From positions 723,367,828-723,431,827 of the forward strand of contig CM066036.1 of NCBI GenBank assembly GCA_033557465.1: a stretch of DNA of 64,000 nucleotides, read 5' to 3'. Positions 21,541-33,238 of this stretch are shown here, one piece after another. The position numbers and the translations under genes were made by a program. The notes under the pieces were generated by a model. The model did not search any database and was not told the origin of the DNA. It worked only from the letters and a program-made list of their open reading frames with translations. Origin of the DNA: Ichthyophis bannanicus. Its lineage: Eukaryota > Chordata > Amphibia > Gymnophiona > Ichthyophiidae. Position 1 is the stretch's first letter. Each line of letters starts with the position of its first letter.

Positions 21541-21843
21541 TCCAAATGGGAGATGCTGTGTGCAGTTCTGGAGATTGCAACTTCAAAATATATGAACAGG
21601 ATAGAGTCGGTGCAGAAGGGAGGGTACTAAACTGGTCAGTGGTCTTTGTCATAAAGCCTATGGGGAAAGGTGTGTGTATGTACTGTATGTATGTATATGT
21701 GTGTGCATAAATGCATAGGAGATGAGCCTCTTTCAATTGAAAGGAAGCCCTAAAATGAAAGGCCATAGGATGAAGGTGAACGTAGAAAGACCTTGGAGTA
21801 TTCTAAGGCAATACTTCTTTTTGGAAAGAGGGGTGGATGCATG

Positions 21844-22260
21844 CAGGGCCGTCCTGTCACCTAGGATGGCAGACCCTGATGGGTGGTATGCCAGCCGATC
21901 CCTCTCTCCAAGCATGTTTTCAATGCTGCGTGACGTCTTGAAACAGCGGCACATGTGTGTGTAGTCAGGGCATTCCACTCCTGCTCCCCCCCTGACACAG
22001 CGGTGGCAGCATAGCAATGCCATGAGCACATGTGCTGCTGTTCTAAGGCCCTCTGTGGCAAGGAAAGGAGGGATTGCCATGCTGCCCTCCTCCCCAAGGT
22101 GAGAAAATGAATGGTGGGGGGGGGGGTGCAGCATGGAGATTCCTCCCCTCCGTGCTACAGTGAACTTCAAGGCAGCAGCAGCAGTGTGTTGAGCCAGTGG
22201 GCTGGGCGGTGGCAGCACGGGGTTCTGCCTAGGGTGGCAGAAACCGTTGGGTCGGCCCTG
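21844..22260. mobile_element. Non-autonomous hAT element, 417 bp, exact 8-bp TSD
   Basis: Starts cagggccgtcc and ends ggtcggccctg (inverted ends), flanked by identical 8-mers gatgcatg at 21836-21843 and 22261-22268. The short CAGGG-type ends and the 8-bp duplication are diagnostic of hAT. The interior is G/C-rich and non-coding, with a G11 run near 22115. It lies within the 3' region of the CR1-A copy. Confidence 0.9.
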
Positions 22261-22440
22261 GATGCATGGAATTGCCTCCTGGTGAAAGTGGTGGAGATAA
22301 GGACTTCCTCTGCATTCAAGAAAGCATGGGACAAAAACAGTGGATATTTAAAAGAGAAGAAGGAATTATAGAGTTTAGCAATTGGTATGGATAGACAAAC
22401 TAGATAGGCCATATGGTCTTTATCTGCCATCATTTTCTGT

Positions 22441-23160
22441 GTTTATATGTTGTTGTTTTCAATGCACAACTTGAGCTTAACCTTGGCGGATGCTTCTTGA
22501 ATTGGAATGCTCTTTTTCAGCATACTATCAACTATAAATATCTACAAATGTTTGCTGGTGAATGTCAACAGACACTGATCCATTCACTGTAATTGCATAA
22601 GCCGATCTTTTTAACAGACTACAGTACATCTTCCTGCGGTTATCCATATGCACTTTCCACTTCTCTGCAATATTTAAATCCCTCTGCAAGATCAAGGGGT
22701 CTAATAGTGAATTTAAAAGGCGACAAACTTAATTTACAATAATTTAATATAATAAACAGACTTAGGGGTCCTTCTACTAAAGTGTTGTATTTTTTGGGAT
22801 CCTAACATGCATTTTGAGTCAAAATCAATGCTTTAGGTGCTGCCAGTGCACAATCTAGCCAAAGGGAGTGATAAATTCAAGGAATAAGAAGAGAAGAGTT
22901 CTAGAAGCAGAAAAAGTTTTTTAATCTTTGACATGCAGGCCTATATGATGAATAATCTTAAAAACTAAATATTATGGGGAGTCTTTTGGAAGCTCTATTC
23001 GTGAGTTGGACATCTGAAAGCAGGCACATGGATGTGCAAACTATGGAGACATCCCTGCAGCCATTTTAGAAAACCAGGTAAACAGAAATCTCTGGCACGA
23101 GCACTTTCAAGTAGCAAGGGGGCATGGTGGAGGTGTACCCTAGGCAAAATAAGGGAGTGA
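22441..23160. other. Unassigned stretch with a one-ended MITE
   Basis: A lone DNA-transposon end (ggggtccttctactaaagtg) starts at 22765 after a TTA. I could not find its partner. The rest is unassigned. Confidence 0.4.
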
Positions 23161-26050
23161 GTTACATAGTATATGATGGCAGATAAAGACCATTATGGTC
23201 CATCTAATCTGCCCAGCAAGGTGGTAAGAGAAGGTGCACCTGCCGCTCTGTGCAGAACGCTGCTCCCCATGCCTTTGTTTAGGTGTGTGCAGATAACTCC
23301 TATTTGTTGAGATAACAGAGACAGTAAAGGTTATTTTGATTTTATTCTGTTGCTATAAAGAGATCCACTATGTTTGTCCCATGCCATTTTGAATTCTGTC
23401 ATTGTATTTTCCCCCACCAATTCCATTGGGAGGGCATGCCAAGCATCCACCACCTTTTCAGTGAAAACGTATTTCTTGGTTGCCTTTCAGTTTGCCCCTT
23501 TGAAGCTTCATGTTATGACCTCCTAGTTTTGCAGCTTCCCCGTCTTTGAAAAAGGTTTGTTTGTTCATTAATACCCTTTAAGTATTTAAAGGTCTATATC
23601 CTATCTCCTCTGTCCCTCCTCTCCTCTAGAGTATACATATTTAGGTTTTCAAGTCGGTTCTCAAATGTCTTCTGGCGCAGGCACCAAATCATTTTGGTTG
23701 CCTTCCTCTAAACGATTCCAGTCTTTTTATATCCTTTGCAAGATAGTATCTAAAACTGAACACAATATTGCAAGTGAGGCCTCACCAGCGATTTGTACAG
23801 TGGCATCAGTATCTCCTCCTTTCTGCTGGTAATTCCTTTCTGTATGCAACCAACCACCCTTTTGGGTTTAGTAACCACCTTGTCACACTGTTTCGCCACC
23901 TTGGGATCCTCAGAAACAATCACTCTGCAGTCATTCTGGTCTGTGCACACCAACCTCTCGCCCCCTATCGCATACAATTTCCTTGAATTTCTGCATCCCA
24001 TTTGCATGACACTGCACTTCTTCACATTGGTCTAATGCTTGGCAGTTAAGATTTATTCTTCCAGCTTTTGTAGATCTTTTCTCATGTTATCCACTCCCTC
24101 AGGGGTGTCCACCATCTTGCAAATTTTTGTGTCATCTGCAAAAAGACAGACTTTTTCATTCAATCCTCCTTCAGCAATATCACTCACAAATACATTGAAC
24201 AGTACCGGTCCCACTGGGGCATGCCACTAAACTCCTTCCTTTCATCTGAGTGAGATACGTTTACCATCACTTTCATCTTTCAGTCAACCAATTTCTGATC
24301 CAGTTCACCACCTTGAGACCCATCCCCAGGCTGGTCAGTTTATTAATAAGCCTCCTATGAGGAACAGTGTCAAAGACTTTGCTGAAATCTAGGTAGATCA
24401 CATCCATCGCATGCCCTTGATCTAATTCTCTGGTCATCCAGTCAAAGAACTTAATCAGATTTGTTTGGCATAATTGTCCTTTGGTAAAACCATGTTGCCT
24501 CGGATTATAATTATAATTATTATAATTATGTGACCTATTGGTTTTGAGAAAGTCCACTATTCTCTCTTTCGGGGCCACCTCCATTACTTTTCCCACTACT
24601 GAAGTAAGGCTTACTAACCTGTAGTTTGCCACTTCCTCCCTATTACCATTTTTGTAAAGAGGTACCACATCAGCCCTTCTCCAGTCCTGTGGAACTTCTC
24701 TTGTCTCCAAGGATCTATTAAAAATATCCTTTAAAGGCCCTGCCAGAATCTCTTTGAGCTCCTCCAGTATCCTGGGATGTTTCCCATCCGGTCTCATGAC
24801 CTTGTTCACTTTCAGTTTTGCAAGCTGTTCAAATGCATCTTCTGTGAATGGTGTGATATCTATACCATTCCCGTTTGTATAATTGTCACAGGTGGTCCTT
24901 CTCCAGGATTTTCTTTAGTAAAAATAGAATAGAAGTATTTGTTTAGCATTTTTGCTTTTTCAATGTCACTTTCCACAAATCCATTCTTGGAACATTTGAT
25001 TCTTGCATTTCTAACTCTGATATTCCTCTTCTCCCGAATATACCTGAAAAATGTTTTGTCACCACACTTTAGATCTTTAGCCATCTTTTCTTCTGCCTTT
25101 GATTTTTGCTAGCCTTATTTCTCTTTTTTGTCTCTTTTTGCTTTATTTTGTATCCTTTTCTGTGTGCCTCTGTCAGCTTCTGAATTTTGTGAAAGCTGTT
25201 TTTTTGCCTTTATTTGTGCAGCTACTTTGGAGAACCAAATAGGTTTCCTTTTCCTCTTGTTTGTGTTTAGTTTCCTTACATATGTATCTGTTACCCCTTT
25301 TTATGGCCTCCTTTCATTTAGCCCACTGCAGTTCCACTTCCTTTACCTCCTTTCACCCTGCCAACTCCTCCTTCAGGTACTTGGCCTTTTTACTGAAGAT
25401 GGTGTTTTTGAAGTCTAGGACTTTTGAGCTTGCTGTGATTGGACTCTGCCTTGGCTTTTATCTTGAACCACACTATGTGATCGCTGCTGCTCACATGGGT
25501 ACCCACCCAGACATTCGACCTGCTATCTCCGTTGGTGAGTACTAAATCCAGCATCAAACTTTCCCTGGTTGGTTCCATCACAATTTGTTTAAGCAATGCA
25601 TCTTGGAAGGCATCCACAAGTGTGTGTGTGTGTGTGGGGGGGGGGGGGGTTTCTTCTTTCCAGATTTGCAGAAGGAATACTCCAATCCACATCGGGTAGA
25701 TTAAAGTCACCCAATATGATCACTTCCCCCTTCATGGCTACCTTTTGTAATATCAATAATCAAGTCTCTATCAGTTTCTTTGGTTTGAGTTGAAGGCCTG
25801 TAGACTACAACAGTATGGATGATAGTGCCATCTCTTCTTTCCAACACAATCCACAGCACTTCTTCCTTTCCCCACGTTCCTGCATTTCAGCAGCTTTAAT
25901 ATTGCTTTTGACATTTGACATTTAAGGCTGCTTATTCCTCCATTTCTATGGCTATATCCCATTCATGTGACTTGTTAAACCATGTTTCTGTAATGGCCAC
26001 AATGTCCAAGTCCATTTCCACCATTAAGGCCTCCAGGTCAGGAACTTTGT
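23161..26050 (-). mobile_element. CR1-A LINE with endonuclease and RT regions
   Basis: This is the most complete CR1-A copy in the window. From the 5' side (26050) downward it carries an AP-endonuclease (FDIVAITETWF-like near 25990, then GDFNLPDVDW near 25715, then SSDHIVWF near 25470). The RT follows: MRPDGKHPRILEELKEILAG and DWRRADVVPLYKNGNREEVA near 24600-24800, GFTKGQLCQTNLIKFFDWMT, and YLDFSKVFDTVPHRRLINKL near 24390. The catalytic loop lies near 24140-24170. The 3' terminus, whose complement reads ggtccatctaatctgcccag, lies at 23161-23220. Several frameshifts. ORF1 is not recognised. Confidence 0.85.
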
Positions 26051-26759
26051 TGGATGGACTTTAAACATTTTGCTCACTGCTTTCCAGCATTTGTTGACTG
26101 GCTTGCCTGTATTTTGCATGAATTTTGTTCTACACGCCTCTTCCCACTTGCCATTGATGTGGGGGTTAATAGTGTGGTGATTTCCAATGTTATGTTTTTT
26201 GCTGGGAGTATCATCCTAAACTTGTTCTCCATCCATCATGTCGCAGTGCTATTTCAGAGTACTGCAAGCATATCAGGCCCTGGTTGTTTAGGCATCCATG
26301 CCTATAACTGTTCCTGATTCTCAAATAAGGTGCAAAAAGTGCGTATTTCATGCCTGCAACACTTCCAGAGAGAACAACAAAGTGTGCTTACATCACCATG
26401 GTTAATATTTCCTGGCCAAAGAAACCTGCCCATAAATACATACTCCAAACATATTACTAGACTGCTGCCACACATCTGAGTTTCTGAAATGTTAGGGCAG
26501 GATGTGCTAGTCTCATAACATAGACGCCCCCATTTGACCTACCTGGCTGGGGCATCCAAATATTTGGTTCTGTGGCTGTGCACTTCAGGGATATCCACAT
26601 TTTATAAAATGGCCTCATCATACACGTATCCAACCTTGTTATCTGCACAAGGCCCGTCTCCAGTAGAGACAGAGCGATTTCAGAAGATATGGCTGCCACT
26701 TCCTTGGTTTTGGCCATTCTGCTCTGAATGTCCCAGATTTTTCCATGACATCCCTTCTA
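26051..26759. other. Unassigned non-coding stretch
   Basis: It lies upstream of the CR1-A endonuclease and could include decayed 5' sequence of that element, but no motif supports this. Confidence 0.35.
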
Positions 26760-28100
26760 AAATGCCATTAATGTGTTGAACAAAATTCTAACTTCTAAAG
26801 GCAACCAGCAAAGTGCAGCATATTGGGGTAATTCTGTCCTAATTCTTACTATATATGATCATTTTTGTTGCCAAGTTTTGAACACTTTGAAGTTACTTAA
26901 CAACATGCTTTGGCAGCCCTAAATAAACTATTTTACAGTGAGCTAGACCGCTGTATAAAAATCCTGCATGCAAAGATAAGACCTTGCCAAATTCAATTTC
27001 AACGACTCTTTTCTAGTCGGTGCTTCAATATGTGATTCTAAAGTTAACTGTGGGGCAATCACCCCCCCCCCCCATGTGTTTATTTCATGGTTTAATAAAG
27101 TAACTATTGTCAGTTTGCTGGGATAAATGGTCATCCCTACCCATAAAATCTGTTTTCTTAAGATTCAGCTTTATTCAGTTATCTATAAGCCAACAGTTAA
27201 TTTTCTGTATACAATCCTTAAGAATATATTTTACTTTCCCCAGCAGGTTTATCAATTGGAATAAAAAATTACAATTTATCTGCATATAAATATTGATTCA
27301 AACTAAAGGACTGGATGAACTGGGCTAAAGGATTAAAAGAAATGTTAAAAAGAATGGGGGAAAGGGATGAATCTTGAGGTACACCCTCTTACAAGGGGAA
27401 CTGCTTTGTTTCTTGGAATCCATCCTGAATTCTAAAAGATCTATCAAAAATGAGTAAAACCAACACTAATGCTCTATCTTTGACTCCAACTTTTTTCAGT
27501 CTTTCCAGTAAAACAAGTGAAGTGTATCACGGCTGCCATAATATCCAACAAAATCAATAACCCTGAGCCCCCCATGATCTAAGCTCCTGCAAATATCATT
27601 CAGCAGGGTCACCAATCACCAATTACCTCTGTACTAAACCCAAGGCAAAAACATGATGGTGCTAGATTTTATACTTTTACCTCATCGAGGTATTCCTGTA
27701 ATTGTACAGTCACACGAATCTCAATTATCTTTGATAACATGGGTGGATTAGAAATTGGTCTATTGCTATTTCCATCCACAAGTGGCAATGACTTTTTTTT
27801 AAAAACTGGTTTTATCAATGTTTGTTTTAAGACCATTGGTATGTCACCTAACTAAAAAGGCAGTACTGAAGTGTGTGTTTTCTTTCATGTAAATCATGGT
27901 AAAAATGAATAACTGCAGTCTATTACTGATTTTTTTTTTTTTTTTAATGATTTTAAGCAGTGCATTTTTCCGAGAAAAAAAGGTGTGGCACTCGTTAATT
28001 CATCAGGACCATGGGTCAATTTTAGCAGGCAATGAAAGAGGTGTTGGTACTCCGTATCTCCGCATCACCCCTCAAAATAAGTCCCTGATTTTAACTGAAC
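26760..28100 (-). mobile_element. L2/Rex-like LINE relic, highly decayed
   Basis: Minus-strand blocks line up with this family's RT. There is KPVFKKKSLPLVDGN followed by RPISNPPMLSKIIE (27700-27830), a diverged LLDI...F block (27520-27560), GVPQDSSLSPILFNISFNP (27340-27395), an IYADK catalytic-loop remnant (27280), LNLKKTDFMG (27150), LTLESHI (27030), and a C-terminal LATKMII...DRITPI region (26800-26900). Many frame changes; older than the 14108 and 36060 copies. Confidence 0.65.
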
Positions 28101-28919
28101 TGCATTCTTCCATTGTCACCATGGATCTATTATCTCTGTATAATTATTCAATATTTCTTGATATTATGGTGGTCTTCCCACAAAATTCCCTTGTTTGCAC
28201 TGTATTTCTCTAAATTTCGTGGCACATAATAAAATTTCATTATATAATTGACTTTGAGTCATATTTGGCTATAGTTTCTTTTAGCAAAGCATTTGCAAAA
28301 ATTTTACTGTAATAACACTTGTCATTGCCTTTGGTTTTTGATTATATAAATACTTTCTTTCCAGTGATCCTGAAAATTAAAAAAGAAACTATTGATTTCT
28401 ATTGTAAAATGACTCCTGTGAGCATCATAAATATTCTTTCTGTCAAGAGCTATTTATCTATTGCCCAAACAAATACTGAAATATAGATTTATGATAATAT
28501 AGACCTTTCAGCTCAGGCAAACTATGAGATCGATATACTAACTTGCATGAAAAAACCACAGGCATGTGCAAGTTCAGGCACAATTTCAGAAACGTGGATG
28601 CTCCCGATACAGACTTCTATATAGACGTCTACATAGACATCCCCAGAATAGCATCTGAGAACATGGACGTCTAACAACACAATGGTAAAATGAGTGGGGG
28701 TGGCCAGGCTTTAAATCCCAGTGTGGGTCTTTGTGATCTTAGACTAGTCACTTAATTCTCCATCTCCTCTAGATGTTTTAAGGCCAAAACAAGCACTGTC
28801 CTGATGCCTATTCTGCCTGCAGCAGGAATAAACTTAAATGTGCCTGCAGACATCTCCACTCAATTTCAGGAATAATGGGGATGTTTAAGTCCATAGCCCC
28901 ACCATGCCCCCTCACCTAC
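28101..28919. other. Unassigned stretch with a possible SINE fragment
   Basis: At 28690-28800 the plus strand has a B-box-like ctttaaatcccag and then gtgatcttagactagtcact, resembling the body of tRNA-SINEs (compare 38150-38190). The A box is not recognisable. The rest is A/T-rich with no assignment. Confidence 0.35.
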
Positions 28920-29340
28920 TTGAGTCAGGCACAAGAGAGCAGAAGCTCTTGCAGATTGAAGCAGGAAACACACAGAGCAAGAGTATTGATGACACAGGCC
29001 CTTTTATTAGTATCCCCAACGCGTTTCGGCAGGTTGCCTTCCTCAGGGGGTCATATAATTAACGCACACACAACAGCAAGTCTTCAAACGGTGAAATTGA
29101 AAGGGGCAGATTGCCAAAGCCTCGAAGCCCCGAATTGGATCTTAGATGTAATAGTCACGATCCTGCAATACTGTGCTGATGTAGTAAATTTTAATTGTAA
29201 CAAACAGAGTGAGTATATGAGCAGCGCTAACTCCGAGAGACCAGTTTTTGCAAAATTTCAAAATGAATGGAGTTGCATACTTTTGCATCACACCATTAGC
29301 TTTGAATTTAAGTAAACTCGCACATAGCAAACAATGCCTG
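28920..29340 (-). mobile_element. Penelope-like element 3' region
   Basis: The minus strand holds a hammerhead-like motif at 29011-29057 set in sequence of the type found in Penelope-like element terminal repeats: upstream attatatgaccc, downstream an actaataaaa stretch and gtgtcatcaatac. No RT or GIY-YIG reading frame is present in this piece. Assignment rests on the ribozyme-like core and the context. Confidence 0.5.
29011..29057 (-). ncRNA. Hammerhead-ribozyme-like motif (type I, minimal stem III)
   Basis: Read on the minus strand, core CTGAGGA (29046-29040) and GAAA (29027-29024) occupy the two conserved hammerhead positions. Stem I pairs CCCC (29050-29047) with GGGG (29017-29014) and extends with TAT/ATA around a GA bulge. 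Stem II pairs GGC with GCC around AACCT, with one extra A beside the core. Stem III is two pairs (AC/GT) around GC, and the cleavage-site base would be T at 29018. Penelope-like elements are known to carry minimal hammerheads of this type. Activity is uncertain because of the extra A in stem II. Confidence 0.5.
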
Positions 29341-30286
29341 AAAGTATACTACACTGAAGAATAAAAGCGACATTTTCATACAAACATGGCTACATATGAG
29401 AAAAGCACTTAATGTCAGTTCTTGAGATGATATTAAGTTCAGCCATGTTCAACAGCCATGGTAGCTAGCACATGGCAATGTTCCTCGAGTTATCTGTCAT
29501 CAGCCAACACACCTTTTCTGTGCCTTGATCCTACCCGGTGGCACACTAAGCAGATAGCACAGAAATAACCCTGTGCTGTCTGTTTAGCGTATTCACTGTT
29601 AAGAGTGGGTCAGCACATTCTGGATAGCTTGCTCTCAAGCTCACAGTAACAATTAGTGCTAGTTGGTGATCATGTTCCTTATAGGTTGTCTGTGTTTGTT
29701 CTATGCTCTCCTGAATTCAGATACAGTCACTGTCCTTACTACCTCCAATGGGAGGCTATTCCACACATCTACCACATTTTCTATGAAGAAATATTTCCTC
29801 AGATTACTTCTGAATCTTCCCTTTCACCTTCATCCTATGCCCCTCATTCCAAAGCTTTCTTCTAATTAAGAGGGTCTTCTCTTGCACATTTATGTCTCTC
29901 TTCTAAAGTAAGATGTGATCAAAAAGTATCAAGACTTGTTGTGTAGCTATGTAATAATTTTTATTTATTTATTTATTTATTTATTTAACGTTCTTATATA
30001 CCACACTTTTATCATCAGCGCGGTTTACAGTAAACATAAAATACTCACCGATAGCAACAGGCTGTCGTGAGTTTACATATAACAGGAAATCTAATTGGAT
30101 ACAACATAGGGGAGAACTTTGTACATATAAGTTATATAACTATATACAATTGTATTCTTCTTGTTGTACAGGGAGTGATAGATCGTTACATTGGATTGTA
30201 ATGTGGTGTTGGCTATGTTGGAGTGGGGTATTGAGAGAAGTATGCAAGGAACAGGTGGTGTTTTATGGCTTTTCTAAATTGTTTTA

Positions 30287-30303
30287 GGTCTTTGATATCT
30301 CTT
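30287..30303. repeat. L1 target-site duplication, left copy (right copy 33371-33387)
   Basis: The 17-mer ggtctttgatatctctt occurs identically at both borders of the L1 insertion. Removing the insert and one copy restores a continuous L2/Rex-like 3' UTR. Confidence 0.9.
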
Positions 30304-30817
30304 TTTTTTGAAACTTTTATTTTCATTTTGCAACAAACAAAAGAAACAACACACCAAAAGAGACAAAACAAGTATACAATAAGGAAAAGTAAACCCATTA
30401 CCCCCCACCCCGGTGCTTCTTCTCTACCCGTTTGTATCAGCATGTGAGCGCTTCCAATTAACAGTGATTATACATCAAACGATCAAAAAAGTATCCACAA
30501 TACAGCATGATCATGAGACAGAGATATATACAAAGTTAGACAGTCAGATGAGAGCATTTAGCAAAATGTACATATTCATTGAACATCTTCCAGTAAGACC
30601 AATAAGAAGGAGTCTGAACGGAGGAAGCGCACAGACGAAGTATTTGTTCATATTTACTGTAGAGACAGGCATGATTCCACCATTCATTGAGGCTCAGATG
30701 GGAACTAATTTCCCAGTATTACTTAATGAGGGAAACAGCAATGCCAAGCATAAAGTTCAAAAGGAGATAAGCCATTTCTTGGGAGAGGGGGGATCCCCGC
30801 AACTGGGCGAAGTCCCA

Positions 30818-31960
30818 CTATCTTCCAAGAAAGGGACTCCTGAGAGTGCAATATAGACTAAATACGACCCCAGACCCGACGCCAGTTATACTGTAGTGCG
30901 GGATATTCATGCATAACATGAAATGAAGTAATAAACCAATGGCCACAGGACGTGTCCAGCAACCATTACCCTGAGTAGTGTTCCATTTGTCTAAACTGTG
31001 AGGAGTGTAAAAACACCGGTGGGCTAGAAAGAAGAGGGTCTGAGTGAGTGAGGCGGGTCGGAAACCCGTGTCCCTCTGCTCCAGATAAGGCTCCATTGCT
31101 CCGAGGTTAAAGTCACATGCAATTCTCTCTCCCATACTTTCTGCGCTATAGAGGTATCTCTAGTGATAGCATTACATAAGGTTTAGTAAAATTGGATGCT
31201 ACACCCGGTAAACTACCGAGAGATCGGAAGTTTCCAATCAACCTTATGCAGAGAGTGCCGATGGCGGGAGTACTCTAGCGCTCCGAATGCAATGCTGAAG
31301 TTACACTGACCAGAGTCGGGAGTCGAAAGGTTGCATAGGAGTATTAAAGGCACCTAAAGTGTCGAAAAACATTGGTGGATAGTGGGAGTCTAATGGGAGA
31401 GTCATACCAGGGAGTAAGGTAAGAGGAATCGGTGAGCAAAGGCCCGCTACTATATCTAGCCACACAGGTCTGCTCGGTACTGGAGCCTCCAACCAACAAG
31501 CACCTTGTTTGAAAAGAAAAGATTGAGGGAACACTTGAGTAAAATCGCCACCAAGTATTAATGGAGCATTGGCGGAGGCCGAGGCCAACTGCGCAAGACT
31601 TGCATAGTGAGCAGGGTTGTCCACATTCTGGACATAGTGAATTCACGTGTATTTGCACTATCTCCAACCTCAAGGTGTACACGGGCCCATCTACCCTCCA
31701 TGTCAGCGCTACTATCAGGTACAGTAGCGTGCAAAGACTTCTTAACCAGAATGACTATCCCGTACCATTTGGAAACGGTGGGAGAATAGGCAGCTACCAT
31801 GTGAGGCCTAGCATTGAGTTTCAGTGTTTCAGCAGAGTGTAATGCGTTTCCTAAAGTAACACCTAATCAACGTGCTCGTGGCTAAGATAGCTAAGGATTT
31901 TCTTTCTGCTGAGTGGACCAGCAATGCCTTGTACAATGAATAATAAGATTTTACATGAGG
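30818..31960 (-). pseudogene. L1 ORF2 remnant: endonuclease joined to the C-terminal region
   Basis: The N-terminal part has endonuclease blocks: SRKKILSYLSHEHVD near 31880-31930, then ETHY, then WYGIVILVKKSL and DMEGRWARVHLEV (31690-31770), then LILGGDFTQVF (31520-31560). Normally several hundred RT residues follow. Here the reading passes, between about 31530 and 31500, into the ORF2 C-terminal region (CWLEAPVPSRPVWL, later RPASLTQTLFFLAHRCFYTP and CWTRPVAIGLLLHFML). Stops and frame changes are present. ORF2 would nick DNA and prime reverse transcription; without RT this copy cannot. Confidence 0.75.
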
Positions 31961-32344
31961 CCATTCAGAAAAGTTGAAATTCTGAGCATGATAGCACACA
32001 TAATTTCACTGTGTCCCTCAAACTGACTGTATCTGGCTGTACACATGACATAGGAAAAATAAGCTAATATAATACAATGAAGCGCCCCACATTAACAAAG
32101 AAAACCGCAGTACGGTAGAGGAGAAGCAAAACCCCAAAATTACTGGCGACCATGTGTCTGCGGGGAGAAACCCCAGAGAAGGCCGAAATTGAAAAAACAT
32201 ATAACCTGTAGAACTGTGCGTGCTCCGAATCCGACCGAGGCACACATCATGAAGGGATAGGAGACCAAAGACAAAAGTCATACAGAGAAAGAAAGAAAGT
32301 CCAGGCTATTTCTGTGCTGGGCTATGACCGCCGCATCGGGCCCC

Positions 32345-33238
32345 TCAAAATGGCGGACAGAGCCGGCAGATAAGAGTCCAAGATTTGGGATTAGCGCATC
32401 TGTTCTGCTTCTTTGGAGTCCAAAAATGTTGATAATAGATCAGGATCCTCGAACGTCCTGGTCTGGTTGTGGGAGTCACTCGGAGCTTCGCTGGATACAA
32501 CAGGCCAAAGCGAGCCTGTAGCTGTTGAAGTCGAGGGCGAAGAGCAAGGAGTTTCTTCCGACGGTCAACGGTAGGCTTTGCCAAATCAGGAAAGAAGGAG
32601 ACCTTACGACCTTCATATTCCAAATGATGATTCGCTCGGGCAGCATGTAAAATTTGTTCCACTTGTTGATATCGTAGCAAGCTAAAGATAATAGGCCGGG
32701 GGGTCGTGCGGTTGAGCGCCATGCGGGCAGGAACACGGTGTGCTCGATCAATTTCCAGTTCTCTGTGAAAAGTGATCTTCAGCAAGGAGGGAAGAGTTTT
32801 GAGCAAGAATTCTCTTATATCTCCTGCTTCCACCCCCTCCGGCATTCCGAGGAGCCTCACATTGTTGCGACGGGCGCGATTATTGCTATCTTCCAACTCC
32901 TTTTGAAGATTCTGTATCTGGCGCTCAGCCTCGTCCAGTTTGCCCAAGCGCACCTCGTGCGAGTCGAGGACCCCCGCCATATTGTCCTGCCGTAATGAAA
33001 GACCTTCAAGTCGGTCTTGGAGCACTCCAAAGTCTTCTCGCATGGCTCGAAGCGCTTCTCCATTAGACTGCACCAATTCCTTCACGCCACGTATTTCCTC
33101 CAAAATCTCCAGGTGCATTGCGGGGTTTTCACGAAATGGAACCATCTTCTGCGGGGAGGACACCTCCGTTTTGGAGCGTTTTCCGTGAGAAGAAGAAGGA
33201 GACCCGAAGTCCAAGCGCGCTGGTTTGTGGGCCGCCAT
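32345..33238 (-). CDS. L1 ORF1 protein (RNA-binding nucleic acid chaperone)
   Basis: An uninterrupted 297-residue frame starts MAAHKPARLDFGS just after the 5' UTR. Residues about 40-118 form a heptad-rich coiled coil (EILEEIRGVKELVQSNGE and later DEAERQIQNLQKELED), expected to trimerise the protein. Residues about 120-205 match the ORF1 RRM (RRNNVRLLGMPEG, RAHRVPA, RPIIFSLLRY). Residues about 210-270 match the C-terminal domain (VSFFPDLAKPTVDRRKKLLA, GLLYPAKLRV). In L1 elements this protein binds element RNA and forms the RNP. The length is close to the family norm and no stop is present, while ORF2 in the same copy is deleted. The start is the first Met after the 5' UTR. Confidence 0.88.
   Translation of the reverse strand: MAAHKPARLDFGSPSSSHGKRSKTEVSSPQKMVPFRENPAMHLEILEEIRGVKELVQSNGEALRAMREDFGVLQDRLEGLSLRQDNMAGVLDSHEVRLGKLDEAERQIQNLQKELEDSNNRARRNNVRLLGMPEGVEAGDIREFLLKTLPSLLKITFHRELEIDRAHRVPARMALNRTTPRPIIFSLLRYQQVEQILHAARANHHLEYEGRKVSFFPDLAKPTVDRRKKLLALRPRLQQLQARFGLLYPAKLRVTPTTRPGRSRILIYYQHFWTPKKQNRCANPKSWTLICRLCPPF

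Larger units (their letters stand above)
19396..22440 (+). mobile_element. CR1-A LINE interrupted by three insertions
   Basis: RT blocks start with AMRPDGVHLRVLKELGEVL near 19540. They continue through a diverged palm (19830-20230) and the segment after the catalytic loop (20200-20260, 20730-20950). The 3' part resumes near 21540 (gtgtgcagttctgg) and ends near 22440 with the family terminus (tatctgccatcattttctgt). It is broken by a LINE tail (20270-20728), an unassigned insert (20953-21540) and a hAT element (21844-22260). Non-functional. Confidence 0.8.

Noticed and set aside
21733..22218. 161-codon minus-strand ORF
   Set aside because: It spans the border of a hAT element with an exact target duplication, so it is not a gene.
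25620..25650. (gt)n followed by poly-G as a regulatory Z-DNA tract
   Set aside because: It interrupts the CR1-A endonuclease region and is best read as a microsatellite expansion in dead sequence.
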